Below, piece after piece: positions 14,424 to 22,097 of a stretch of DNA of 22,097 nucleotides (positions are counted from its first letter, which is position 1; each line of letters starts with the position of its first letter). A model generated the notes under the pieces. The model saw only the letters and a list, made by a program, of their open reading frames with translations, made no database searches and was not told the DNA's origin. The stretch is from Spirochaetota bacterium. GTDB taxonomy: Bacteria; Spirochaetota; Spirochaetia; B11-G9. A program made the translations under genes and the position numbers. The stretch lies in assembly GCA_003641695.1 (NCBI GenBank), contig QNBL01000007.1, positions 1 to 22,097 of the forward strand, written 5' to 3'.

Positions 14424-15374
14424 ATGGAAAATTTTATTTTCAGCATAAATACGGTGGCTCCGGTTTTTATTATCATTCTTGTCGGAATATTTTTAAAGAG
14501 AACCGGAATAATAGATGATAAATTTGTATCCACTTCATCTCATTTGGTATTCAAAGTATCTCTTCCTGCACTGATATTCTTAAGTATAAGCAAGACAAAT
14601 TTCAGGGCAATCCTGGATATGAAGGTTATCGCTATCATGTACGGAGTTATCTTTTTTGCATTCTTTCTTTCATGGCTTCTAGCGGCACTCCTTATAAAGG
14701 AGAAAGATCGTAAAGGTCCATTTATTCAAGGATCTTTACGCGGCAACACCGTCATTATGGGGCTTGCTTTGGTTATGAACGTATTTGGAGAAAAGGGAGT
14801 TGCAGAAGCTTCGATCATTGTTGCATTTATTGTTCCGCTGTTTAATTTCCTATCCGTAATAGCGCTGACCGTTCCCATGCACAACAGGAATGCCGGTTCC
14901 TATAAAAGGATAGCAGCTACTATTGTTAAAAACCCCTTGATTATTGCAATTCTGGTATCCCTTCCCTTCTCACTATTCTCCATACATATCCCTGTGGTTG
15001 TAGATCTTTCTTTAACCTATCTTGCAAAGATGACGCTCCCTCTTGCTCTGATAGGGATAGGTGGTTCCTTAACTTTCAGTACAATCAGGAGTAATTTTAT
15101 GCTTTCAGCAGGGGCATCCTTTATTAAGATTGTTGTTGTCCCTGTAATTGTTCTCCTTGCCGGGATCAAGCTTGGAATCCATGGCTCCGCATTGGGAATC
15201 ATATTTATTATTAGTGCTACCACGTCAGCCATATCAAGCTTTGTAATGGCAAAAGCCATGAAGAACGACAGCCAGCTTGCCGCGAATATAATAGTTGTTT
15301 CAACCCTTGGATCGATAGGTACCATCGGAGGCGGCATCTTTATTCTGAAAACGCTGGATCTTCTTGGAATTTAA
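14424..15374 (+). CDS. AEC-family (auxin efflux carrier-like) transporter
   Basis: A 316-residue inner-membrane protein of the bile/arsenite/riboflavin transporter superfamily, AEC family (Mem_trans). It is nearly all hydrophobic, with about ten segments in two halves. Typical features are the N-terminal APVFIIILVGIFLKRTGIID, the charged loop NFRAILDMK, and the second-half LAKMTLPLALIGIGGSL segment. The substrate is unknown; bacterial members include malate and other organic-anion exporters. Gene length is normal. It stands alone, divergent from the envelope operon and convergent with the amidase gene. Confidence 0.85.
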   Translation: MENFIFSINTVAPVFIIILVGIFLKRTGIIDDKFVSTSSHLVFKVSLPALIFLSISKTNFRAILDMKVIAIMYGVIFFAFFLSWLLAALLIKEKDRKGPFIQGSLRGNTVIMGLALVMNVFGEKGVAEASIIVAFIVPLFNFLSVIALTVPMHNRNAGSYKRIAATIVKNPLIIAILVSLPFSLFSIHIPVVVDLSLTYLAKMTLPLALIGIGGSLTFSTIRSNFMLSAGASFIKIVVVPVIVLLAGIKLGIHGSALGIIFIISATTSAISSFVMAKAMKNDSQLAANIIVVSTLGSIGTIGGGIFILKTLDLLGI

Positions 15375-15376
15375 CA

Positions 15377-15394
15377 GGAGAAGTATTCTTCCCC
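15377..15394. terminator. Weak hairpin between convergent genes
   Basis: GGAGAAG-TATT-CTTCCCC lies three bases after the AEC stop, with one A-C mismatch, followed by only TTT. It could serve as a modest terminator for either strand between the AEC and amidase genes, but the stem is short. Confidence 0.3.
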
Positions 15395-15399
15395 TTTGA

Positions 15400-17091
15400 C
15401 TATAAAGGACAAAAATACCGTTCAGGTTTCCGGTACGCTGTTGCTTTTTCCAGATGTACTGCTATTCTGAAAAGGAGCGACTCTTCCCATGCTCTTCCTA
15501 TAATCTGAAGTCCTGCCGGGAGCCCCTCTGTGGTGTATCCGGCCGGCAGGGAGATTGCGGGAAGACCGGTCAGGTTCCCCGGGAATGAGTACCGCATAAT
15601 ATCGGATAGGACTTCCAGGTTTGATTCTCCCAGGGGAAGTGCATCTGCAGGAATTTCCGGAGCCGGAATAGCAGTAGAGGGGGTAACAATAACATCGACA
15701 TCCTTTAACAGTGCGCTGAATATATCAATTGCCCTTGCCCGCATCCGCTGGGCATGGATGTAGTCCACGTTCGAAAACCTTCTTCCCAAAGCCAGGTTAA
15801 GGCGGGTATCCAATCCGAAGTCTTTACGGTGTTTGTTATAGTAGGGGTTCATCGCAGTGGTCATCTCCGATACTATGGAGATGAGATGAGCTACCCGCAT
15901 CTCTTCCAGTTCGGGGATCTCTATCTCTACAATATCAGCGCCCGAATCCCTGAATATGTCAAGTGCATTGTCCAGGACAGGGCGGATACTGCTAGCACAG
16001 TCATAGTACCAGTCGGGATAGTATCCAATCCTCAAATCTTTAACTCCCGTATCTATATTTTTCAATTCAGGTTCAGGCTGAAGTGTTGACAAAGGTATTG
16101 TGTCATCCTTGCCTGCAATCACCGCGTACATAAGGGCAGCGTCTCTTACTGTAGCCCCCAGAGGGCCTATATGGGCAACGGACCAGCAGAGGGGAGCAGC
16201 TCCCGTTTCACTAACCCGCCCGTAAGTTGGTTTTAATCCGGTAACTCCACAGAGTGATGCAGGTATTCTCACTGATCCCCCTCCATCAGCCCCAAGGGCT
16301 CCGGGGCATAATCCGGCTGCAACGGCTGCAGCAGAACCGCTGGAAGATCCTCCGGTATAGTTTCTTGGGTTGTACGGGTTTCGTACCACGCCGTAATGAG
16401 GATTCAAACCGGTAACACCAATTCCGATTTCGTGCATATTTGTCTTGCCAAAGAGGAGCGCCCCTGCTTCTCTCAGCCGTCTTACAACCTCGGCATCTTC
16501 TGCTGCTTTTTCCCTCCCCAGAAAAGAAGTTCCTACGCTTGTTGTATATCCTTTTTGATCGATTTCATCCTTTACAGCAATAGGAACTCCGTCAAAAATG
16601 CTTAAAGCCTTTCCCTCCCGGTGCCGTTTAAAAGATGCTTCCGCCTGCTTCAAAATATCATCTTTGCTGTACTTGATAACCGCGTTAAGAGGAGTTTCCC
16701 CGCTATTCGAAATTCCAATCATTCTGATCAGGTTTTCTGCAGTTTTTACAGGATCAGTTTTCCCTTCCCGGTAGCTGACGGCATAATCGTCAATAGCCAT
16801 GGGATGGTAAGAATCAGCAATTTCCTTTCCGCTTCCGGTTTTTATCTGGAGGTTCTTCGTAACGGATTTTTCCGTCGGTGCAGACTGGAATCCGAAATAA
16901 AGGGGCAAAGGAGAGATATCCTCATCGATCGTTTTACCGGCGAGAGCTGAGATCCCCGAATCTTTCATGAGTTTCTTTGCCAGAAGAGTTCCGGGAAAAG
17001 ATGATTCAAGCAGCGTTACAAATAACCTGAATACAAACCCGGCCATTCGCGGGGTTTTGATCTTTGAAAGATTGTACGTCTTATTTATCAT
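15400..17091 (-). CDS. Amidase-signature family hydrolase
   Basis: A 563-residue amidase of the amidase-signature family, hydrolysing C-N amide bonds. The Ser-cisSer-Lys triad is visible: Lys174 (PIAVKDE), Ser249 (TGGSSSGSAAA) and Ser273 (GADGGGSVRIP). The spacings 75 and 24 equal those of fatty acid amide hydrolase (Lys142, Ser217, Ser241). About 90 residues precede the usual core, including a moderately hydrophobic helix (18-41), so it may associate with the membrane as FAAH does. It is not a likely GatA because no GatB or GatC is adjacent. The ATG at 17091 is preferred over an upstream TTG (17130) because GGAGG lies four bases before it. It overlaps the upstream permease gene by 11 bases and is the last gene of the operon. 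Substrate unknown. Confidence 0.85.
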   Translation of the reverse strand: MINKTYNLSKIKTPRMAGFVFRLFVTLLESSFPGTLLAKKLMKDSGISALAGKTIDEDISPLPLYFGFQSAPTEKSVTKNLQIKTGSGKEIADSYHPMAIDDYAVSYREGKTDPVKTAENLIRMIGISNSGETPLNAVIKYSKDDILKQAEASFKRHREGKALSIFDGVPIAVKDEIDQKGYTTSVGTSFLGREKAAEDAEVVRRLREAGALLFGKTNMHEIGIGVTGLNPHYGVVRNPYNPRNYTGGSSSGSAAAVAAGLCPGALGADGGGSVRIPASLCGVTGLKPTYGRVSETGAAPLCWSVAHIGPLGATVRDAALMYAVIAGKDDTIPLSTLQPEPELKNIDTGVKDLRIGYYPDWYYDCASSIRPVLDNALDIFRDSGADIVEIEIPELEEMRVAHLISIVSEMTTAMNPYYNKHRKDFGLDTRLNLALGRRFSNVDYIHAQRMRARAIDIFSALLKDVDVIVTPSTAIPAPEIPADALPLGESNLEVLSDIMRYSFPGNLTGLPAISLPAGYTTEGLPAGLQIIGRAWEESLLFRIAVHLEKATAYRKPERYFCPL

Positions 17092-17632
17092 CAGACCTCC
17101 GTGCTTTATGGTAACCTGCAGTTTTTTCAATAAATAAGCCCATCAGGTAAACAAGGATGATGGTAAATCCAAGCCTTAATACCATAAACTTTATTCCCAT
17201 AAAACGCATTTCCACCAGCTCCTGGGGCAGTTTGATACAAGCCCAGGATGAGAGGAATATTATTATGTTTGAGATTCGTGCTCCCTTTTTTAAAAGAGAT
17301 GCAGCTATGGGGAATGCAACATAGAGAGGTCCTGTCGGGATCATTCCCAGGAAAAATGACAATGCCACTCCTGTCAAACCGGATGCATGTCCCAGGTATT
17401 TGACTACAGTCTCATTCTTGACCCAGGCTGAAAAAAGCCCTGTCAGAACCAGTACTCCGGGAAGAATAAGAATGAGCTCAATAAAAAAATCATAGGAGGC
17501 TTTTAAAGTTTTTTCACGGTTTTCTGGAAAAAAATACAGCAGTGCAGCTGCAGCTGCTACTACAATGATTAAAAAATAGGGATTACCCCTCTTTTTATTC
17601 TTTTCCCTTCCGGGTTGTTTTTTCATGTTCAC
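17081..17632 (-). CDS. Half-size permease B (ArsP/DUF318-like)
   Basis: A 183-residue membrane protein with a basic N-terminus (MNMKKQPGREKNKKRG) and about five hydrophobic segments. Residues 64-170 have the pattern of the predicted-permease half (G...GMIPTGPLYVAFPIAASLLKKGA and KLPQELVEM...MVLR). The same pattern recurs in the adjacent permease (FPLTASLVESGA and TLPIEIKEM...LLR), so the two are paralogous halves that probably pair to form one transporter. The GTG start at 17632 overlaps the preceding stop (GTGA) and has GGGGG seven bases upstream; an ATG six bases on is also possible. The CSCG-type cysteines of arsenic ArsP are absent, so arsenic is not implied. Confidence 0.7.
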   Translation of the reverse strand: MNMKKQPGREKNKKRGNPYFLIIVVAAAAALLYFFPENREKTLKASYDFFIELILILPGVLVLTGLFSAWVKNETVVKYLGHASGLTGVALSFFLGMIPTGPLYVAFPIAASLLKKGARISNIIIFLSSWACIKLPQELVEMRFMGIKFMVLRLGFTIILVYLMGLFIEKTAGYHKARRSDDK

Positions 17633-18117
17633 AATAAAGCCCCCATGAGCAGAGCAATTACTACTGCGATTATAAAGCTGATTCCGTTTCTTAATAAGGT
17701 GAGTTTTTTCCCCATCTCTTTTATCTCAATGGGGAGTGTTACAAAACCGATCATTGTCAGGGTTGTAATAAAGGCGGCTGCAACCATGATAGATGCTCCG
17801 GATTCAACGAGAGAAGCAGTAAGGGGAAAAGCTATCAGGGATGGAATCATCAAAACGGCTCCTGCTATGGATGCCAAAACTATTCCCAGGACTCCTGATT
17901 GATCCCCCAGCAGGGATGATATCACCTCAGGCTTAAAAAAGCCCATTACCAGCCCCACGAGAATAAGAAGTATGAGGATGGCTGGAGCCATCTTGATAAA
18001 ACCCTTAAGAGCAATCTTTAAAGCCTGCCTGGTTTTTTGCTTGTTTCTGTAGAAAGAGATTATCAATCCGAGTACAGCAGCGGAATTGATAAAAACAACG
18101 GTATAGTTTATCTCCAA
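17629..18117 (-). CDS. Half-size permease A (ArsP/DUF318-like)
   Basis: A 162-residue membrane protein with about five hydrophobic segments, paired with the next gene. The core MIPSLIAFPLTASLVESGA (about residues 91-109) and TLPIEIKEMGKKLTLLR (about 126-142) mirror the partner half. The start is TTG at 18117: AAAGGAGG lies six bases upstream, and no better start fits. It follows the outer-membrane protein gene by 27 bases and overlaps the second half by four bases, so equal translation of the halves is likely. The transported solute is unknown. Confidence 0.7.
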   Translation of the reverse strand: MEINYTVVFINSAAVLGLIISFYRNKQKTRQALKIALKGFIKMAPAILILLILVGLVMGFFKPEVISSLLGDQSGVLGIVLASIAGAVLMIPSLIAFPLTASLVESGASIMVAAAFITTLTMIGFVTLPIEIKEMGKKLTLLRNGISFIIAVVIALLMGALL

Positions 18118-18144
18118 ATCAGCCTCCTTTATCCTTTGTGATTA

Positions 18145-19215
18145 TTAAAAATAGAATGTAAACATCATATTGATGGAAGACAGCCTGGTATCCATTTTCT
18201 CTCCGTTTACCAGGTAGTTGTATCGTATCCCCCCCTGAAAAGCTCCGAAAAGATCAACATACAGACCTGCACCGGTTGACAGCACTGTACCGCTGTAACT
18301 GCTGTCCTCATAGTAGTATCCTGCATCGAAATAGGTTAACAGACCGGGTTTTATGTCCGGAATAAAGAGGGATGGAAGATTAAATCTGATTTCAAAGTTG
18401 TTTACTGCAGTAAATTTACTATCCATCCGTACCTTCTCTATGCCTCTTACCTCTGCAGCATTCTCAAGACGGATACTGTAGGTTCTGTAGCTGCCGTCGG
18501 TGTATGCGGCCCGTATCCTGTCGGCAAGATAGATACTGAAGGTATTCATTCTGCTTTCCGGATTAAGATCAAACAGGGGTAAGTATCCCTGTACTTCTCC
18601 GGTAAGACAATAGTAGTCAGCAGCGGTGTTCATACCACCGGGAGCATATTCACTCCTTAAATCAGCATTTAACCCGTCCAGTACTCCGTGGTGATTTCTG
18701 AACCCGTCATTGTAGGCGGTCCCGGCAATAATTGAGCTTTGAAATACACTTTCCTGTTCAGGGTTATCCGTGAGATTCATAAACAATGGGGAATTCCCGC
18801 CTGAAGTGTAATGGCCTTCCCCTCTCCCCTTGTAATAGAGAAAAGCTTCAAGGAGGTTTTTACCGTTCCTGCTGTTAGCAATAAACCCCTGTCTTATTCC
18901 GATGATGTCCTGGATGAAGCCTGTTTTGAACATGGCATTTGTATAATCGAATGATGATACCGGCACTAAACGGTTATTGTAGGAACCGGTGTAGTAAGAG
19001 TCCTGCTTCAGCCACCCGCCGGTAATTATTGTTTCCAATGATGTTTTCTTTCCTGGAATCAGGGAAAGCCCGGTGTATTCAAAAGAGAGCTTTGCGGCCC
19101 AGATATCCGTCGGGAAAACGGAAAGGGATATCTGCTGCCCTGTGGAACTTTCTTCAGCAGATAAATTAAACCCAACTGCAGCTAATAGTAACATTATCAA
19201 TAGTTTTCGTAACAT
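18145..19215 (-). CDS. Outer-membrane beta-barrel protein
   Basis: A 356-residue exported protein. It has a signal peptide (about residues 1-20, ...AVGFNLSAEES), then alternating amphipathic strands rich in Tyr, Gly and Asn, with no long hydrophobic helix, and ends in MMFTFYF. A terminal Phe after alternating hydrophobics is the usual BAM-complex recognition signal. The ATG at 19215 is chosen because GGAGG lies six bases upstream; an ATG four codons earlier precedes that site. It heads the operon OMP-permease A-permease B-amidase. A channel for the substrate of the permease and amidase is a reasonable inference; no specific family recognised. Confidence 0.75.
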   Translation of the reverse strand: MLRKLLIMLLLAAVGFNLSAEESSTGQQISLSVFPTDIWAAKLSFEYTGLSLIPGKKTSLETIITGGWLKQDSYYTGSYNNRLVPVSSFDYTNAMFKTGFIQDIIGIRQGFIANSRNGKNLLEAFLYYKGRGEGHYTSGGNSPLFMNLTDNPEQESVFQSSIIAGTAYNDGFRNHHGVLDGLNADLRSEYAPGGMNTAADYYCLTGEVQGYLPLFDLNPESRMNTFSIYLADRIRAAYTDGSYRTYSIRLENAAEVRGIEKVRMDSKFTAVNNFEIRFNLPSLFIPDIKPGLLTYFDAGYYYEDSSYSGTVLSTGAGLYVDLFGAFQGGIRYNYLVNGEKMDTRLSSINMMFTFYF

Positions 19216-19232
19216 AACAGCCTCCATTTTAT

Positions 19233-19261
19233 ATAGTAAAGGAGAATAGGCTGTTTGTCAT
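19233..19261 (-). promoter_or_regulatory. Candidate promoter of the OMP-permease-amidase operon
   Basis: On the minus strand ATGACA (19261-19256, 5/6), a 17-base spacer and TACTAT (19238-19233, 4/6) lie before the GGAGG site and ATG at 19215. It faces and partly overlaps the methyltransferase promoter. Confidence 0.4.
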
Positions 19262-19280
19262 TAAAACTTATTGTAAACTT

Positions 19281-19289
19281 TGATATACT
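19281..19289 (+). promoter_or_regulatory. Extended -10 promoter of the methyltransferase gene, probably leaderless
   Basis: TGATATACT (19281-19289; TG, one base, TATACT) ends seven bases before the ATG at 19297. A weak -35 (TTAAAA, 19261-19266) sits 17 bases upstream. No Shine-Dalgarno sequence precedes the ATG. Confidence 0.5.
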
Positions 19290-19296
19290 CTCCTGT

Positions 19297-19920
19297 ATGG
19301 CAGTAGAAGAATACAACTCAATGGCATCATACTATGATACGGTACTCGAACCGGTCTTGTGGAGATTACGTAAAAAGATTGTACAGATGAGTAGAATACA
19401 TACGGGAACCAGGGTGCTGGAGATTGCCTGCGGAACCGGAACCCAGGCTGTCCGGTTCAAAGTGGCTGGAGCGGATTACACCGGCATTGATCTATCCCCT
19501 GCAATGCTTCTGGTAGCAAAAAAGCGTGGACTGGAATGTATCCATGCAGACGGAACCAGGCTTGCTATGGAACCTGACAGCTTTGATGTTGTCACAATAA
19601 CTCTGGCTCTCCATGAGGTGGCTCCCGAGATAAGAAAAGGGATAATGGAAGAGATGATCCGTGTTTGTGTCCCCGGGGGATACCTCGTTGTGGTTGACTA
19701 CACGGTTAATAAGAAAGGCGGTCTTTATCCAGCTTTGGGAAAAAAGACGATTCATTTTATCGAAAAACTTGTTGGTGGAAGTCATTATCGTAATTATCTC
19801 AAGTTTATGCAGAACGGCGGACTTGAGGGATTTCTCGGTTTTTTCGAGCTTGAAATTGAGGATAAAAGCTTTTCGGCTGGGGGTAACATCGGTATTTACA
19901 GACTTCTGGTCAAAAAGTAG
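19297..19920 (+). CDS. Class I SAM-dependent methyltransferase
   Basis: A 207-residue cytosolic methyltransferase of the UbiE/COQ5-like (Methyltransf_11) type. SAM-binding motif I is VLEIACGTGTQ (40-50), the acidic residue ending strand 2 is Asp65 (GIDLS), motif II/III is DSFDVVTITLALHEV (94-108), and GGYLVVVDY (127-135) follows. A C-terminal helical section (145-180) may define the substrate, which cannot be told. A TTG at 19255 would add 14 residues, but the extended -10 box lies within that extension, so ATG 19297 is the likely start. It is 77 bases upstream of ftsH, which seems to have its own promoter. Confidence 0.83.
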   Translation: MAVEEYNSMASYYDTVLEPVLWRLRKKIVQMSRIHTGTRVLEIACGTGTQAVRFKVAGADYTGIDLSPAMLLVAKKRGLECIHADGTRLAMEPDSFDVVTITLALHEVAPEIRKGIMEEMIRVCVPGGYLVVVDYTVNKKGGLYPALGKKTIHFIEKLVGGSHYRNYLKFMQNGGLEGFLGFFELEIEDKSFSAGGNIGIYRLLVKK

Positions 19921-19962
19921 CTGGAAGCGGGTGCCGGGGCGGCAGCATGGTCACGGTTTTTC

Positions 19963-19991
19963 TTGATTATATGTATGATTATAGCTATTCT
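19963..19991 (+). promoter_or_regulatory. Candidate leaderless promoter of ftsH
   Basis: TTGATT (19963-19968), a 17-base spacer and TATTCT (19986-19991) end six bases before the ATG at 19998. No ribosome binding site is visible, so the mRNA may begin at the start codon. Confidence 0.4.
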
Positions 19992-19997
19992 ATTAGT

Positions 19998-21929
19998 ATG
20001 GGAAAAGACGAAAATATAAACCAGGCAAAGAAAGATACCAAATGGAATAAGGATCACAAGGTTAGCGGACCGGTAAAACATGAGCCGCTTTTTAATATTA
20101 ATCCGCAGCAGTTCAGGTTTTCAATCTGGTTTTTTATAGTAACTATTATAATGCTTATCATGATGAATACCTATTTCCAACAGGCAAAACTGCAGGAACA
20201 GACAGTCAGTTACAGTGTTTTTAAACAAAAGATTGAAAACGGTGAGATAAAAAAAGTCCGCATGACAGACAAGTACTACTACGGTACCACGGGTGTTCCT
20301 GTTTCGGATACGGACGCTTCTCCCCTTGTCTATGAGACAGTCCCGGTAAATGATCCGGACTTTATCCGGCTTCTGGATAAAGAGGGTGTTGAATACTCAG
20401 CTGTTATACAGCAGGAGCATGTTCTGATGAATCTGATTGTAGGATGGATCATCCCCTTTGCTTTTATATATATTATCTGGAAGCTCATGGCCAAAAAGAT
20501 GGGTGGTGCAGGTATGGGGGTAATGAACTTCGGCAGGAACAAGTCAATGATAGTTGCGGAAACCGATACCGGAGTACGGTTTGGGGATGTCGCCGGAGCA
20601 GAAGAATCAAAGGAAGAACTGATGGAGGTTGTTGACTTCCTGGATCATCCGGGGAAATACACCGAGATAGGCGGGAAGATACCGAAGGGTGTTCTTCTGG
20701 TCGGTCCTCCCGGTACGGGGAAAACTCTTTTGGCACGAGCCGTTGCCGGAGAAGCAAAAGTCCCGTTTTTCAGAATGAGCGGTGCGGATTTTGTCGAGAT
20801 GTTTGTCGGAGTCGGTGCAGCAAGGGTAAGGGATCTGTTCCGCCAGGCAAGAGAGAAGTCTCCCTGTATAATCTTTATCGATGAGCTTGATGCTATCGGA
20901 AAGAGCAGAATTAACATTGCAGGGGGTAATGATGAACGGGAGCAAACCCTTAATCAACTTTTGGTGGAGATGGACGGATTTGATTCAACCACCGGTGTTA
21001 TCATTCTGGGTGCTACCAACAGACCGGAAATTCTTGATCCTGCTCTCATGCGTCCGGGGAGATTCGACCGGCAAGTTGTCATGGACAGACCGGATCTTGA
21101 GGGAAGAGAAGCAATACTCAAGATACATTCAAAAAATGTCAAACTAGCAGATAATGTTGATCTTAAAGCGATCGCCCGGGCAACAGTAGGCTTTGTGGGG
21201 TCCGATTTGGCAAACATTATAAACGAAGCGGCTTTGCTTGCGGTAAGGGCGGGAAGACAGGAAGTTCTTCAGGAAGATCTTTCCGAAGCAATAGAAAAAA
21301 CAGTAGCAGGGCTTCAGAAAAAGAACAGGCTTATTAATCCCAGGGAACGGAAGATTGTTGCGTATCATGAAACAGGGCATGCACTGACAGCTGTCTTTAC
21401 CAACGGAACCGATCCAGTTCAAAAAATTACCATCATACCCAGGGGCATTGGTGCTCTCGGATATACGCTTCAGACCCCAACAGAAGATCGTTTCCTCATG
21501 AGTCAGGATGATATTCTGGGAAAGATTGATGTTCTTCTTGGAGGGAGGGCTGCGGAGCAGATTATATTTAACGAGATATCAACAGGGGCTGCCAATGATT
21601 TAACAAGGGCTACCGATCTGGTGAGAAGTATGATAACAGAGTATGGTATGAGCGAGAAATTTAAAAACATGGTCCTTTCAAAAAGGGGAAACCAGTTCCT
21701 GGGCAGTGCTGCAGCTCCTCCCTATATGGAAAGGGAATATTCCGAATCTACCCAAAAGTACATAGATGAAGAAATAGCCCGGATACTCGATGCGCGCTAT
21801 AAAAGAGTTATTGAACTGTTGTCGGGGAAAAGGATTCAGCTTGAATCAATAGCGAATAAGCTGCTGGAGGTGGAAACCCTGGAAGCAGATGAGTTTTACT
21901 CAATGGCAGGGGTTAACAGGGAAGCTTGA
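19998..21929 (+). CDS. ftsH: ATP-dependent zinc metalloprotease FtsH
   Basis: Membrane-anchored AAA+ protease that degrades misfolded membrane proteins and regulatory proteins; 643 residues, normal for the family. Order: cytoplasmic N-terminus, membrane helix 41-59, periplasmic domain 60-144, membrane helix 145-163, then the AAA module with Walker A GPPGTGKT (236-243), pore loop MFVGVGA (268-274), Walker B IIFIDE (291-296) and arginine fingers Arg352/Arg355. The M41 peptidase has HETGH (457-461) and the third zinc ligand Asp534 (AANDLTRA). All catalytic residues are present. A frame open from 19947 would add 17 residues, but family N-termini and the promoter favour ATG 19998. Transcription ends at a strong hairpin (21953-21995). 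Confidence 0.95.
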   Translation: MGKDENINQAKKDTKWNKDHKVSGPVKHEPLFNINPQQFRFSIWFFIVTIIMLIMMNTYFQQAKLQEQTVSYSVFKQKIENGEIKKVRMTDKYYYGTTGVPVSDTDASPLVYETVPVNDPDFIRLLDKEGVEYSAVIQQEHVLMNLIVGWIIPFAFIYIIWKLMAKKMGGAGMGVMNFGRNKSMIVAETDTGVRFGDVAGAEESKEELMEVVDFLDHPGKYTEIGGKIPKGVLLVGPPGTGKTLLARAVAGEAKVPFFRMSGADFVEMFVGVGAARVRDLFRQAREKSPCIIFIDELDAIGKSRINIAGGNDEREQTLNQLLVEMDGFDSTTGVIILGATNRPEILDPALMRPGRFDRQVVMDRPDLEGREAILKIHSKNVKLADNVDLKAIARATVGFVGSDLANIINEAALLAVRAGRQEVLQEDLSEAIEKTVAGLQKKNRLINPRERKIVAYHETGHALTAVFTNGTDPVQKITIIPRGIGALGYTLQTPTEDRFLMSQDDILGKIDVLLGGRAAEQIIFNEISTGAANDLTRATDLVRSMITEYGMSEKFKNMVLSKRGNQFLGSAAAPPYMEREYSESTQKYIDEEIARILDARYKRVIELLSGKRIQLESIANKLLEVETLEADEFYSMAGVNREA

Positions 21930-21952
21930 GGTTTAATGGGTGAATAATAAAC

Positions 21953-21995
21953 AAGGAGCTGAAGGGGGTGGGTCCCCGTCAGCTCCTTTTCGTTT
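21953..21995. terminator. Strong, probably bidirectional terminator after ftsH
   Basis: A ten-base stem (AAGGAGCTGA at 21953-21962 with TCAGCTCCTT at 21979-21988) is extended, after one mismatch, by GGGG/CCCC with loop GTGGGT. TTTT-C-G-TTT follows on plus; on minus the stem is followed by TTGTTTATTATT. It sits between ftsH and the convergent gene ending at 22005. Confidence 0.85.
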
Positions 21996-22004
21996 GTAGT
22001 GTCT

Positions 22005-22097
22005 TTACTTTCCCAGCTCCTTCACGAGGTATGTAAAGAATGTATCAAAGTCTTTACCCATATTCTTCGAAGGATCCTTCATGGGATTGAATGCTCC
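22005..22097 (-). CDS. 3' end of an unidentified gene
   Basis: The last 30 codons and TAA (22007-22005) of a minus-strand gene that continues beyond the window. The visible part includes FNPMKDPSKNMGKDF and ends in LVKELGK. The frame is open across the whole piece and is followed by the bidirectional terminator, which supports a real gene end. No family can be named from this fragment. Confidence 0.6.
   Translation of the reverse strand, partial: GAFNPMKDPSKNMGKDFDTFFTYLVKELGK

Noticed and set aside
15400..17091. GatA subunit of the Asp/Glu-tRNA amidotransferase.
   Set aside because: The N-terminal extension is too long, gatB and gatC are absent, and the operon partners are transport proteins.
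17081..18117. Arsenic exporter (ArsP) function for the two permeases.
   Set aside because: The metal-thiol cysteines expected for ArsP are absent and no ars genes are nearby; only the general permease pattern is shared.
19947..19997. Longer N-terminus for FtsH (17 extra residues).
   Set aside because: No ribosome binding site, residues unlike FtsH N-termini, and a promoter lies inside the extension.

Overview
The window (22,097 bases) looks like chromosomal DNA of a spirochaete (Spirochaetota). This is an inference from many small 'MKK...' exported proteins with permissive lipoboxes, the mixture of CsgG-like, PEGA, SUMF1 and caspase-fold envelope proteins, and moderate GC. No rRNA, tRNA, CRISPR array, transposase or phage gene was found. 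Two genes run off the ends (1-49 minus, 22005-22097 minus).

Layout. (1) 117-2561, minus: a zinc/manganese-type ABC importer in the order znuC-znuB-znuA, with a palindrome over the likely promoter. (2) 2638-2823, plus: a 61-residue protein that is essentially one MshEN/GspE N-terminal-like unit. (3) 2828-5435, minus: a two-gene unit coding for a large protein with an interrupted HPr-like domain and a polytopic exported protein. (4) 5570-6752, plus: two decayed, once-coupled genes (a transglutaminase/TPR-type exported protein and a lipoprotein). (5) 6952-8718, plus: two CsgG-like exported proteins, one with TPRs and one a lipoprotein, then a small membrane protein at 8818-9003. (6) 9017-14050, minus: a tight four-gene operon for exported proteins: lipoprotein, TPR-SUMF1 protein, caspase-fold protein without its catalytic dyad, and TPR-PEGA-LamG protein. 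(7) 14424-15374, plus: an AEC-family transporter. (8) 15400-19215, minus: an operon of an outer-membrane beta-barrel, two half-size permeases and an amidase-signature enzyme. (9) 19297-21929, plus: a SAM methyltransferase and FtsH, closed by a strong terminator.

The most unusual parts are the operon at 9017-14050, where two enzyme folds both lack catalytic residues and two proteins share one N-terminal module with different C-terminal domains; the HPr-like domain that keeps His15/Ser46 spacing but carries an insert of about 90 residues; and five transcription-unit heads (znuC, the HPr-like gene, the AEC transporter, the methyltransferase and ftsH) that have no Shine-Dalgarno sequence but a candidate -10 box 6-7 bases before the ATG, as expected for leaderless mRNAs. 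Genes inside operons mostly have clear AGGAG-type sites or overlapping stop/start codons.

How the genes may work together: the znu genes import a divalent metal; the beta-barrel, permease halves and amidase could form an uptake-and-hydrolysis route for an amide; regions 4-6 form an envelope-protein neighbourhood that is partly decaying. All assignments come from reading motifs by eye; no database search was run.
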